Below, piece after piece: positions 23,311-58,618 of a stretch of 64,000 nucleotides of DNA. This DNA is from Micromussa lordhowensis (taxonomy: Eukaryota > Cnidaria > Anthozoa > Scleractinia > Lobophylliidae): positions 16,625,415-16,689,414 of the forward strand of contig OZ026597.1 of the NCBI GenBank assembly GCA_964020085.1, read 5' to 3'. Both the position numbers and the translations under genes were made by a program. Positions within the stretch are counted from its first letter, which is position 1, and each line of letters starts with the position of its first letter. The notes beneath the pieces were generated by a model. The model ran no database searches, was not told where the DNA came from, and saw only the letters and a program-made list of their open reading frames with translations.

Positions 23311-26281
23311 TCATCGGCTGTACATAAAAGCTGCTAATGTCCCAAGTCCAAGTGTAGTGAGAAAAACACCTTTCCACCATGCTCCCTCTTGGCCTTTGTC
23401 ACTGAACTGTTTATCCAGACCATCCTGAAAGGAACATTCAAGTATTTCTGAATCAGTAAACATTATTGGCACCACAACTTCTTAAAATTAATGCTAATTT
23501 TCTTTTACACAAGAAGGAAACCACAAGTAATATGAGGATTTTATTACAATTCCTTTTCTAGAGGATTGGAAAGGAAAAACATTGTTTTGTCATTTCTCCT
23601 AAAGAAATAAATGATTCACATATTCTAAACAACATTGGTCACAGTCTATTCCTAGTTTCAAACATTTTGTATTTGGCAACCTTCCATCCCCATGCCATAT
23701 CTGATGGCAGAGTTATGTTTAATTATTTTTTGTTCTACCATGCTTGCATCAGATTACTCATGCCACCGTCTTCATAATAATAAAACAGTGATCCTGGCTT
23801 TGGCAGTCAGTACCATGAATTTCTCAACCCATAGGTGATATATTTCCACAAAGTAGACATCCTTGATGTTGCTACACAAGTCATAGTCATAGGCATCAGC
23901 AATGCCTATGACTCATGTTTTTGAGCTCATGTGGGTACAATTATTTTACAAATGAATTTTTTAAATTTGAAAAACTTATCGACTTGAAAAGACTGAAAAA
24001 ACAACCGGAGAATAAAACCAAACTCCAAAGAAAAACTCAAAAAAATCTCCCAACTACAAACCAAGGACTGCAATGTGATGCACCCTAGGAAACAACTACA
24101 GCAATCTTTTTTCGTGCCCAGAAAAGTTTTACAATAAGAAAAGAGACTGCTTGCAGTCTAAGCTGTATGAAATTACACCAGTCAAATTCTGAGCTGTTAA
24201 TAAGAAAGAATTATATTAAAAAATTCAAAACATGAGATTCTGTTTTTGAAAAGTCAAGTGCGAGTTGAATTAGGCGGTTCAACAGGAAGAAACAGCACAA
24301 TGTTGGCACTATTAGTAGGACTGAAGTTCAAGCCAGCAATATATTATTAACCCTGTTCATTAAGGTGTGCTACGAAACACCCTGTAAGGAGGTGTGCACT
24401 AAAAGCGATACTTCTATAACTTAGTAGAAACACAACCAGTAGGAGCTGTCAACATAATATGAAGGTCTGAACCCTAAGAATTTACATTTGGGTAATCAAA
24501 ATAAACACTTGTCTTTTCTTTCTTTTTCACCCGGTGTTTTCTTAGAGATATATGAAACATTTTCCCTGTGTTTCTATTGAGTATTTGAAACACTTATGAA
24601 AGTTTGGGAGAACAGCATTCGTGATATTTATACTCAACCTTGATAGAGAAATACAAAATGCTTTCTACTCTTTAGTTCAATACTCTAAGGTTTGAGTACA
24701 TGGAGCACTTCAGACACATTTTCCCTGAAAACTCATTACAAGTTTACTCACCCATAAAGTTTCAATTTTTTCCAGACGTGTTTTAACTTATTGGCATGGT
24801 TTGCTCCTCTGTGACCGCAAAAGCATCCTTTATTTTCCAAAGTTGGGGATAATTGAATATTTGCTATGGTAGTCTAAAATTAAACTTAGAGTTTTTATTT
24901 TCTGTCAAACAGCAATATCAGTTGAGTTTACTTTTGTTAATCAATCAAACATTTCTGTGGTTACTATAAAGAACGCTTTTCATAACTGAAATTATTTGTG
25001 TTATGAAGTAGAAGAGTCTAGATAGCAAGGGAAAGGACAAGACTTGACAAGTTCCCACAGTTGAAGTTAAGAGGAAGTATGTGAATTTATAGAGTGTACT
25101 AACAGCATAAAATTCCGAAGCATGCAAGACATTTCAAATACATTTCGACGTACAGACTTCGTCCTAAACTGCTTTCTCAGCATATTTGCCGATTGCATAC
25201 CGAAAATGACGTCGGGTAGATGCAATTGGTTCAGTTAATTTCTTTTGTTGACAGATAATCACGCTTCTGTTTTTTACATGTCAGTACCACAAATCTCGTG
25301 AGAAAATGTTATCTTCATGTTTGCTACAAGACATTTGTTATTTTCATATCCACGGTAGTGGTATTCTAGAATTGGCTTGATACAGTTGGAGTTCATTGTG
25401 AAAAGAACAAATCATTTTAAAAATTCCTCCAACTACGCAACGATTTTTCTCAAACACTGCTAAAAATTCTAAAAATGTTCTCATTAAATAAAAAATACTC
25501 TTAACAATTCTGATCTTTTGTTTGCAAGTTATCTTTTTTTAGCTCAGGAGCTAACATTGTCTGATCTTGGAAAGTATTTTTCATTCAGGCAACCAATGAG
25601 AAGAAGAAAACCCTTTTATTATTTATGGATACCAGTTACTGCAGCAGCTGAAAACGACACAAACTTCAACCATCTTTTGTTCACGTGAGAACTTTCAATT
25701 ATTACGAGCCTCCAACGATGGTCTCCGGGGTTTTAAAAAAAATCCACGAGGTATTTTAATGTGGTTCAAGCTACCATTGGGTTCAAAGACGAATAAACAA
25801 AACGAAACAAAATGAGACGGTAAAAGCCGATTTGATTAAAATTGTTACATACCCATCCACCATGATTTTCGATCCACTCACTGAGGCCAGCGCCAACGTA
25901 TCTTGCTACCCAGTCGGTGACTGAGGCAACCAGCTCTTTCATTTGGTGTTGATCGCAATACACCGCCAGCTTGCCCCCAAAAGCATAGAGAGCTACTATT
26001 CTACCCCAGTTTATTCCATCGGCGAAAACCTCGTTGGCGATCTCGAAAAACGTTTGATAGACAGTTGCTCGCGTTATATTTAATTTGTGGCACAAATGGT
26101 TCAGTAGTAAAGGGTATTGCTCTTCGATTTGGTCGGCTAGTCTGCGTAGCGTAGCGGCAGTCGTTGATACAGGTATAGGGCTATTTCCGAGTCTGTACGA
26201 TATAAAATCATTGGCGAGAACCTTGGCTTGTCTAGCAACCGGCGAATCTTCCTCTTTGGGCAGTTTAAGTCGACTTTCCAT
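23311..26281 (-). CDS. Multidomain Bcl-2 family protein with C-terminal tail anchor (2 exons)
   Basis: Exons on the minus strand are 26281-25853 (143 codons) and 23424-23311 (37 aa plus stop), joined in phase 0 at GTATGT...TTTCAG. A TAA two codons before the ATG fixes the start. Residues 15-31 are BH4-like (AKVLANDFISYRL). Residues 44-56 are BH3 (TLRRLADQIEEQY), with Ala-Asp where most members have Gly-Asp. Residues 84-104 are BH1 (FADGINWGRIVALYAFGG). Residues 136-146 are BH2 (WIENHGGW, split by the intron as in many Bcl-2 genes). A hydrophobic segment at about 160-177 followed by YSR is a mitochondrial/ER tail anchor. The mix of BH4-like and Bak/Bok-like features does not settle pro-survival versus pro-death function. 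A spliced minus-strand 5' UTR exon may lie near 26510-26628. Confidence 0.9.
23425..25852 (-). other. Single intron of the Bcl-2 gene
   Basis: A 2.4-kb phase-0 intron interrupts the BH2 region just after the tryptophan of GGW. I see no repeat family of note apart from a small perfect hairpin at about 23885-23925 (GTCATAGGCATCAGC... with its complement). No coding signal. Confidence 0.7.
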
Positions 26282-27353
26282 AGGGCTTTATGTTTTTGAA
26301 GCATTTACTTTTACAGACCACACGCGCTTTTCACTTTATCCAGTCTCACTATGAAGTCTTCGTCGTCTTCTTTTCGCGAAGTCCTCCTTCGCCCCATCTG
26401 CCTACAATTAAACTTTTACAGTAAGAAAATGAAACAGTGGATCGCAACTTTCGAAAACGCAAATAAGTAAGAAGCGTTGCTGCTTTCGAAAGTAAACAAA
26501 TTGAAATTACCTTCCTCCATCTCCGCAACCAAAAAGCCGAAAGGAACTCGATGATGTCGAAGAATATTTATAACCTTGTCAAAGGATTTTAAATGTTCTA
26601 TGTTCTCATTGGTCCAACTCACCATCACCCAGAGCCCAGAGTCGATTAGCCCAAGTCACGTGGGAAAGTGGTGTTATCTGACGTGTTTACCCTGATTGGA
26701 CCAACATTGGTCTCGTGTTCCCGCGAAGTGACGTAACGCAATACACGCGTTCCCAATGTGCTTTCGCGGCAGAATCCATCAAAACACACGTCTTTCACAT
26801 GTCTAATCAGATCCCCGTTTGCTGATTTCTGATTGGATGATTTCCTGATTAGATGCTGCGTCAAGGTTTATTTTTACCACATTTTTTCTCGCCGAAAAAT
26901 TTTTTTCCAGAAGTGCCCGGCATATTGTTTGTTTCCATTTACTTCCGAAGGCGACGAGAGAAGATCGAGAACGGGGAAATAGAATCTTTGATTTACGATT
27001 CACGAAAATCGGTTCTAGCGTTTGGTATTGAACTGGAAGACGAAAACCTCTCCGAAGGGAAGATACGTAGTTTGCGATCGTTTGGACGGTTTGGAGTTTC
27101 AATACAAGGAGCAAAGTGTTTTCGCCGCTAACCAGTTGAGTGAGCTACAGAAAAGAACATTTTTTTATAAGAGCAGTCACTGATTGAGATCAGAGTCAAC
27201 AGCTAAAGAGCACATTTTTTTATTTTCAAGAACGATTTGTCGACTGAGTGCTGCGTCAACTAGGTTTATAGGTGCTTGTTCGTGACTGTTGTCGACGTTT
27301 ATAACGGTTGGAACCAGAAAACTACTTTGCCTAAAAAGCAAAGAGACTTGAAC
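26282..27353. promoter_or_regulatory. Divergent promoter interval between Bcl-2 and BH3-only genes
   Basis: Only 1.07 kb separates the two start codons on opposite strands. The interval contains TCACGTGGG (E-box core CACGTG, about 26655), ATCTGACGTGT (about 26677) and AGTGACGTAACG (about 26727), a good match to a CREB/ATF half or full site, close together near the middle. CpG content is visibly higher than in surrounding introns. This fits a bidirectional promoter, but transcription starts were not observed and both genes likely have 5' UTR exons here. Confidence 0.5.
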
Positions 27354-27629
27354 ATGGAGTCGCAGCTAAGCAGAATTACAGCCTCTACCGATGGAACACT
27401 GACAGGACAAACCGAAAATTTAACTACAAGGAGCGAAAACGAGAACAGAGCCCGATCATCAGACCATGTGGAAAACGGCCAACAACCTGTGACGCAATTG
27501 AATTTTCAGGAGATTTTGTCGAACAATAACAATGTTACTCCGCGTCAAGTCGGCCAGATATTACAAGCCATGGGTGATGAGCTTAACAACTTATTCAAAT
27601 ATCAGGTGAGGAGCAGTAAGAATGGATAA
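27354..27629 (+). CDS. BH3-only-like protein (91 aa as read)
   Basis: The ATG at 27354 opens a 91-codon frame. Residues 66-81 read VGQILQAMGDELNNLF, matching the BH3 consensus at all positions: hydrophobic V66, L70, M73 and L77 with invariant G74-D75-E76 and a following Asn, very like Bim/Bmf. No BH1 or BH2 is present, so the protein would act by inserting this helix into the groove of a Bcl-2 protein. The N-terminus is Ser/Thr/Asn-rich and probably disordered. A consensus donor (CAG|GTGAGG) at 27605/27606 falls just after the motif, so the real C-terminus may come from an unidentified downstream exon rather than the seven residues read before TAA. The Bcl-2 gene lies head to head upstream. 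Confidence 0.7.
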   Translation: MESQLSRITASTDGTLTGQTENLTTRSENENRARSSDHVENGQQPVTQLNFQEILSNNNNVTPRQVGQILQAMGDELNNLFKYQVRSSKNG

Positions 27630-28358
27630 GTCGGAAAAGAAGTGAGAAGGTTACGTAAAAGTTGTACTTGACCAATTCGACGGTTTCGGTCGGAACTCCC
27701 ATGCACATTGTACTTGAAGTTCAACAGAACCCTCGACGCTATGTCAAATGCGATATTAGCTTCGATTTATCGTTAACTTTTTTATTTTGCCATCGACAAC
27801 GTGGAATTGTTGTTATACAATTTACATTAAGCTGCCCTTGGACGTGATCTGCCAAGGCCACGGTCGATTGCAGAGTTGCGATTGGCCGAGCGTAGAACTG
27901 TCTTTCTTGCGATAGAAAGATTTCGAATTGCCGCTTAAAAATATCCCCGTGGGATAATTCCCTTGAAGCAGTTTTATGCTTAAAAATCTACTTGAGATTT
28001 AAAAGCTACAAGTTTATTGCAATAATTGTAATCCAGGGTGTAAATATAAGAGATGGTCGGTGTTGTTTGTAAAGCGATTTTGCATGCAAGAAGAGAAGGC
28101 AGATAGATACTGGCCATTGTGTTGTACATTTGTAAATGCTGTTAAAAATACTCGCTGTAGATAAAGATTAAGACGCGCTATTGTTAAAATAAGAAGATGT
28201 AAAATAAGTTAAGTTATTTTAAAATGCTAAACTTGTACAGAGCTAAAGGTTATATTTAATATTGGCCGGAAATTGGACGTGTGTCATTCGTGCGTACGTG
28301 TTTTGTTTATGTACTTTGCGTGACCACCTGTAGTCAATTTCGAAACCAGTTTAACAAC

Positions 28359-28364
28359 AATAAA
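28359..28364 (+). terminator. Candidate poly(A) signal for the BH3-only gene
   Basis: An AATAAA hexamer lies 730 bp downstream of the BH3-only stop and is followed by a T/G-containing stretch. It is the clearest plus-strand signal after the frame. Confidence 0.4.
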
Positions 28365-28385
28365 CCACTCAACAGTTTATGATAT

Positions 28386-30130
28386 TGTTTACGGGCTCCA
28401 GTATTTTAGCTCCAAAGTTCCGGGATGTTGAAGATTTCTTCAGCGCGCACCGATGCTATCTAATCCACGTAGTGTCAAGAATATTCTGCCAACAAGGCGG
28501 CTTTGTTTCGGTCAATGTTATTTGTGTACTTTTTCGATCCTTTGTTCTTTTGTTTCGAAAACATGTACTTCGATCATGTCCAAGCACTTTTCTAAGTATT
28601 TTAGAGGTAAAAATACCTTTGTCTCTTGTTACACGTGGGAAACACGTGTAGCGGTGTACGTGTTTGCACGTCTGTGCCTGATTTATAGCAGTTACACAAG
28701 GAAGAACCAAAGACAGACAATGGATATTAATTTGTCTTTTCTTTTGCCCAGAAAATCAGGCCTAATGCTTTGCTGTGCTAATTTTCCAGTTCCTGATTTG
28801 CTAAATGCTGCCTCTTGAGAAGGAGGAGGGGAGGGGGGTGGCTGGGGGTACTCTAAAAAAATTGGATGGGGTGTGGGGCGAGCTTCTTGAAGCCCTTCCC
28901 CTTCCCTTACCCCATTTCAGACCCGACTCTTACCCAATCCATACCCGCCTGGCAGCAAACATACCTAACTCAAGGTTTTACTGTCTTTCAGACCAAAATG
29001 GTTCAAAAATCATACCCTTTCGTGCTTTACTTACCTTCATGGCCTATATAGGGGAGTACCTCCTCTCCCCCCTTGGGCTAAATGAATATATCTGGTCATC
29101 TGCTTTCTTTCCAAATTCATATTTCTGTTAAAGAGTTTAAGGTAAGGATGCTCCAAATCTCTAGCGCTAGGCCCCCATCTGTGTCACATGTCACTTGGGG
29201 GATGGGAGGGGGAAGTAGGGGAACTTTACTCCATCCCCAACCCACTAGTGTCAGTAAACGCCTGTCCCACTGTGCCACCCATCTGAAGAAGACTTTGCAT
29301 AAGGTTCAGAAATTCCCCTCTAAAACGAGTATTATGAACCAGGTTACTTGATTGGAACTTTGAACATTTAGGTTTGCAACGAGAGCAATTAAAACTTTTA
29401 ACAGGACTCTTGATTTTTAAAGATGCTTGTATTTTACAGTTACTTTACTTTGTTTTTAAGACCCATACAAACATTTTCAGCAAGCATATATGGTACAAAA
29501 CATCAATTGGCCTATGTCAAGACAAGATGAAAGATAAGAGTTAATCTTCAATATAGCCTTCATTTCCAAGGTAATCCCTCTCAAGTGGGTATTTTTAGAT
29601 CATTAAAAAGATATTCACGGAAGGTTTAGAAATGGCCCATCCCGTGACGCGATATTTTAAACCTGGTTCTCACTAAAACATAAGCAGACACCCACAACTA
29701 ATTATGGCTGACGATCTTTACGCTTGTGCTTACAGCGGCAGTTTCTCACTTGACGTAAGCACAAGAACGAAACATTTTCTTCTGCTTGTGCCTAGGACTG
29801 TGTTGTGCGCGTTCTAACCACCGTTATGCTTATGATTGTGCTTTATACATGTCGTCTTTACTTAGTAACCAGCCCAAGCATTATCAGCGGGAGAACTGGA
29901 TACCACTGATATGTAAAACAACTTGGGAGGGGAGGCCAAAATGTGTTGCTCTTCATCCCCTTCTTGCCTATGTTCAGAGTTATATTACAGAGGTGTATAC
30001 GCGTCTCTGTTGTTAGAAAGTTGCAGTAAATTTGTCGCTATATAGCGTCATCTTATTCCAAAAACGATCACACGTAGAAAAATCTCAGGAAAATACTTTG
30101 AAAGAGGAATTTATTATTATACAAATGAAT
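28386..30130. other. Intergenic interval; no gene supported
   Basis: Several open frames exist (for example 28379-28651 and 28805-29131) but none shows family similarity, splice context or biased composition. A low-complexity block at 28805-29075 has G-rich GGAGGGGAGG and an inverted partner CCTCTCCCC around a GGGGTACTC / GAGTACCTC pair, a repeat type also seen near 30735. Confidence 0.5.
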
Positions 30131-30140
30131 AAAGGGGGCA

Positions 30141-30177
<37 letters not shown>

Positions 30178-30380
30178 TATTGCAAGATAATTTGGTTTTA
30201 TCAACTGGGTTGATAATGTGAATTGTCCACCGTAAAGAGATTCGGAAGCTGACGTTTCGAGCGTTAGCCGTTCGTATCGCTCCGACGAAGGGCTAACGCT
30301 CGAAACGTCAGCTTCCGAATCTCTTTACGGTGGACAATTCACATTATCAACCCAGTTGATAAAACTAAATTATCTTATTA
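30131..30380. mobile_element. Palindromic repeat with about 85-bp near-perfect arms
   Basis: From about 30185 to 30376 the sequence is a near-perfect inverted repeat centred on a short GTTCGTATCGCTCCGACGAAG loop. Arms carry AAGAGATTCGGAAGCTGACG and its complement and the ATCAACTGGGTTGATAATG block. The left flank (CAAGTTTCTAAAGAAACTG) is shared, in inverse order, with the single-arm copy at 50822-50995, showing this is a dispersed family. Confidence 0.85.
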
Positions 30381-30494
30381 TTATACACACTGATACGACG
30401 GAGGGTAGAGAAATCTCTGGGAAACGCTCTGTTAAGTTGCATATTGACATTAATACAAAGAACTCAAACAGTTTTTGCGGATAGAAGGATATAG

Positions 30495-30500
30495 TTTATT
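30495..30500 (-). terminator. Candidate poly(A) signal for the insulin-receptor-like gene
   Basis: TTTATT on the plus strand is AATAAA on the coding strand, about 850 bp beyond the receptor stop codon. Other TTTATT sites near 30110 are alternatives. Confidence 0.3.
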
Positions 30501-31351
30501 ACGGCTTTCTATTTATGATACAATTTCTGAGAGTTAAAAATATAAATGCTGATGAAAGCAAGCTTATATGAACAATGCTAAAGTGGTCTAACTTATTCCG
30601 GGTTTTCTTCTCTTCTTGTACCAATTTCACTTGACATGAACCGCTACTCGTTTCCAAGTCTCTCTCTAGCTTGTAGTAAATCTTTCCTCGAGTTCGGATC
30701 GTCTTGAGACTTCACCGCTACTGTAACCTGGGAGGGGGGGGGGGGGGGGAGTGGGGGAGTACTCCCATATACGAGATATATGGGTATGTACTGCTGTGAA
30801 GGGTATGCTTTTCAAGACAGTTTCGTCTGAGATAGGGTATAGAAATCAGACAGTTTTGGTCTAGAATAGGGTATAATTTACCAGAAAAGTGGCCACTGAA
30901 TAAATAATTTAGTTCTTTACCCAGGGTTCTGTAATAGAAATTGAGACTCGGAAGCGGTTTTGTACAATATTGGTTTAGTTAGCGTATGTTGGACTACGAT
31001 AGTGATAAAGTTTTTGCACTGAAAATAGCTAGTCTATGATAGGGGTGGGGTTCTTGGTGCCTAGTCTAGAATAGGGTTGCAAAATCAAGCTGATCATTGT
31101 CTAGTATAGGGTGAGGGTTTCAGTGTGCCACCGGCACACCCACACCCAAAGATTTACAGAGTACACCCCCCCCCTCCGGCTACTAGAACTTGTCGAAGAA
31201 GGGAATGGTTTTGTCCAAGTACACAAGTCACTCAGCAACGTGCAACCATTAGGAGTTTCAAATAGAGCAACACATTGACGACGCAAAGCTGAAACTATAT
31301 TGCACTTGGGTATGTCAAGGTAGCTGTCATAACGCCTCAGACGCTTTACTT

Positions 31352-55424
<24,073 letters not shown>

Positions 55425-55834
55425 CTGAAAATGCGCAAAACAAAGGGTTTCACTTACGGCAATGTCTTACAAAGTGTTTCTCAAAACACCGACAGAATTA
55501 TTATACTATTTTCTGAAATACCCTTAAATGTCTTTTATTTATCTATTTTTTAATTTACCAGTAGTTTTTCTTCTTTTGCACATCAACCATTACAGGATTA
55601 CAAAACATTATCTTATAACATTCAACAAATCTTTGGTGCCTAATTAAAGTTTGCACTTTGACTTATCAACAGGTCAAATAATATTTATTAAATTATTGCA
55701 AATTCTAAATGGTGACATTTAAGGCACTGAGGGATTAGCGCTAAAAGATACAGAGCATGGGAAGTCTTAGATATCAGAACAAGATCGTTTTTTAGAAATG
55801 CTACTCCATATGAAAATATCATAAGATGTCCAGC

Positions 55835-56014
55835 TTTTGTTGTCCAAGAGTGCACGCTTTCTGGGATGAAGTCACTGTCATGTTACATTCACAGGGCATA
55901 ACTTTTAAGTCTCCTGATATTAAAGATATCTTTTTTGGTCTTTTTGACGCGCCTAATCATGACAGTGACGGAATCCTTCTTAATAACATTGTATTAGAAA
56001 GTACATGTAAGTAT

Positions 56015-56053
<39 letters not shown>

Positions 56054-56432
56054 TTCAAATCACTTTTCGAAAGAATTAAAAATATGTTTCAAATAGAACG
56101 TTCTATAGCTACAAAGAATAACAAACTTGAGATCCATCAAAATAAATGGAAACCCATCCTCCAACTAATAGAATAGCTGACTTAATTTTTTTTTTCTTAT
56201 AACAATACGTTATACGTTAACAATATTATTTCAGTTTATCGATTTATCGATTTATTTTATTTTATCCTTGTAGTGTAGCATTCTTTTCATTGTATAATAT
56301 TTATAATACATATTATAATACATATTTATGCATGTAGAAGTTGTAAGGTAGTTTGTATACATGTTAAAACTGTAAAAACCCAAAAACAAATAAAATAAAA
56401 AAAAGGAATTACACTAGAAAAACAAAAAAAAA
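55835..56432 (+). mobile_element. 5'-truncated LINE (non-LTR retrotransposon) 3' end
   Basis: A 13-bp target duplication, TAAGATGTCCAGC, flanks the insertion (55822-55834 and 56433-56445). The frame open from 55826 to 56176 (entering the element at 55835) begins with CPRVHAFWDEV, typical of the C-terminal zinc-knuckle region after LINE reverse transcriptases, and ends in a stop. A 3' UTR with A-rich AATAAAATAAAAAAAA tail follows. About 600 bp remain, so the copy is dead on arrival. Confidence 0.85.
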
Positions 56433-56455
56433 TAAGATGTCCAGCGCATTCCTAA

Positions 56456-56535
56456 GTACAAAAAGGACCTTTTTATGCAATAGATGGGTGACCACCGCTA
56501 CACTCTGTACATACCTGTCATTGTACAAAGTGGTT
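56456..56535. pseudogene. Duplicated fragment of a receptor exon end and its intron
   Basis: TAAGTACAAAAAGGA, TGGGTGACCACCG, CACTCTGTAC and ACCTGTCATTGTACAAA occur here as at 51914-51995, where they span the donor of the receptor exon 52158-51978. About 15 bp of coding sequence and its GT donor are copied, and the rest of the exon is absent. Confidence 0.7.
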
Positions 56536-56849
56536 TTAGTTGTCCAATCTTTTTTATTTCATTTTTTTTTTTGCACATCAACCGTTACAGATAAAAAAAT
56601 TTATCTTCTAATATTCAACAAATCTTAATTTGGTGCCTTAAGTTTTCACTTTGTTTAGTTTAGTATTTGACTTATCAACAGGTCAATTTTATTTGATTGT
56701 TGCAAATTCTGAATGGTGACATTTAAGGCATTGAGGGATTAGGGTGAGATACAGAGCATGGGAAGTGTTGTCAGAACAAGATCTTTTTTAGAAATGCTAC
56801 CCCATATGAAATATCATAAGATGTCCAGCACATTCCTAAGTGAAGTTCC

Positions 56850-58493
56850 AGAAAATTTACAAACTGGCTCCATGGAAGGTCATTGGAACTTATGAGGGAG
56901 TGGGAGGACTTAAAAGCCAAGAGTTTTAAAGGAAAATATAAAGATCAACTAGAATTTTCAGAGGGTTGGAGGATTCAAACCAAAAAGCCTTGTGTAGGGA
57001 GGGTATGGATATTTCCTGGAACAACAGAATTCCGGTTCATGCAGTCCCTAGACTTAAGACTTAAAAAGCTCTGTGAATTTTGGTAGGAGAAAAGCATAGC
57101 TGTCAGGAGATATGTATGTGGACTGAGTATAGAGATCATGGTAATGCAGAGATGCCAACCTAAAAAAAAAATCAAAATCCAGGAGATCGCCAATTTTACC
57201 ATTTTTTAAATGAGATTTTACTGTCACGCCAGTAAAATATAGTTAATGGAGCGTGACATACGTACTCAATGAGCCTTTCATGGCGGCATCACTTTCTATA
57301 GAGCTATTGAGCAGTTGTATTCCAAAGGTCAGCAAACTGTAAGCTTTATTGTTGCTCAAGCTAAAACATTGTAGCTTTGTTACCTTCAGAACGTTATAAC
57401 AAACGATAGCATTGGTGCAAAGCATTAAAGCACTATTCATGTTTAAGGTGTTACACGTGCTAGGGTAAGCTGTTCACTAGTACAGCCTTTTCTAGTGGCT
57501 TACCAGCAGACGAACGTCTCCATATAAAAGCTCGATCAACTGTTCAGAGTCCATTTTGAGTTCGTCTAAGCAACGCAGCAAGTACTGATTGTAAATCTAT
57601 CGTTTAATTTTCCCTCCCTCCCTCCCTTTGGAGACGAGGTTGGTCATGTATTCCCGTGTAATAAACAAAGGGTCACTCCTGTGTGGTGCGGTTAAGTCTG
57701 CGCAGCGACTTCCCCCAAGCTTGTTGTTTTTTCATCGCCTTTGAACATCGCTTGCTAACCGATACTCTTGTCCGATCCAGCACGTGCTGTCTGTCATTCA
57801 GCTCGTAGTGCTGGGGAGATAAGTGAGGTTGTTTTGTCACGCTATCGCCGGAAGTCGCATGGGCTAACCAAACGCAAGGCAGTGTTCCCCCATTAACGCC
57901 ATCACGAGTTGTTTGTATTTCATTAAGTAGCTCTGGTTCAATTGCAAGTCGCGACGGTTAGCTTACATTCGCTAGGAACAACGACATTAACCCTAAAAAA
58001 AGTTGTTCAATTAAAGTAGAGATCAGCCAATTAAATCTCAAAAATGGATCAAATATCCAAAATGTTTTTCCAAGATGCCAAGAACCGGCCAAAGTATGGC
58101 TGAAAAATATATATTATACTCTTTTGTTTGTATTGTCTGGGAGATTTGGTGACTCTTCGGGATAGCGGGAGCTTCGGTGTGTATCTGGGAAACTCCCGGA
58201 TAATCTGGGAGAGTGGAGAGTGGCATAGTTCCTAAATGCATATTTGCAACAATCTTCCCTAGCACAGAGATATCAAAATATCAGCATTTGTTCCTAGACA
58301 AGAGGTGTGAAAAACAAAGTTTTTTAATACAATTTTGAGAACTAACATTCAAAAATGTTATACTGCCCACTTCAATGAACTTGAACTTCATGTTACACAA
58401 GTGTAAACTTGAGTGGAACCCCACCTTACTGTTACCCCATTAATATGGAAACCTTGTTATTACAGTCACTTTTTTTTATCCCAGCGTAACTCC
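56850..58493. other. Receptor 5' intron; no gene seen
   Basis: No L1-domain or signal-peptide exon was found on the minus strand. Contents are a short (CCCT)n run near 57613 and, at about 58400-58470, GAGTGGAACCCC and CCCATTAATATGG sequence related to that at 63504-63835. Confidence 0.6.
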
Positions 58494-58600
58494 TGTCACG
58501 TTAGGATGTTATGCGTGACACGCATGCTCATTTTCTCAATGGACTTTGAACTTTCAGCGCTCGCGGACGATTGACATATTTCGCACTCGCTCTCTTGACA
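58494..58600 (+). repeat. 5' LTR (107 bp)
   Basis: The repeat begins TGTCACGTTAGG, ends CTCTCTTGACA, and is identical over all 107 bases to the 3' copy. A 5-bp target duplication ACTCC lies just outside (58489-58493 and 62805-62809). It contains the palindrome GCGTGACACGC. No clear TATA box. Confidence 0.95.
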
Positions 58601-58618
58601 TGGTGTCAGAAGTGAAAC
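58601..58618 (+). promoter_or_regulatory. Primer-binding site
   Basis: TGGTGTCAGAAGTG follows the LTR without a gap. Its complement, CACTTCTGACACCA, matches the 3' end typical of leucine tRNAs, so tRNA-Leu is the likely primer (from memory of tRNA sequences). The gag ATG follows at 58619. Confidence 0.75.

Larger units (their letters stand above)
55545..56850. repeat. Local segmental duplication split by a LINE
   Basis: Sequence at about 55560-55834 (TTTTGCACATCAACC, CTTATCAACAGGTCAA, GTGACATTTAAGGCA, ATAAGATGTCCAGC) recurs in the same order at about 56570-56840 with small indels. The second copy lacks the LINE, giving the pre-insertion allele of the first. Confidence 0.8.

Noticed and set aside
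26416..26628. Minus-strand 70-aa ORF upstream of the Bcl-2 start
   Set aside because: A possible donor follows, but splicing leads to an early stop and there is no similarity; more likely 5' UTR.
28379..29131. Several ORFs of 60-120 aa downstream of the BH3-only gene
   Set aside because: No similarity, no splice logic, low-complexity G/C-rich segments; they overlap in different frames.
57243..57440. Candidate L1-domain exon of the receptor
   Set aside because: The translated sequence lacks the leucine-rich beta-helix pattern and cysteines of L1, and splice sites do not fit.
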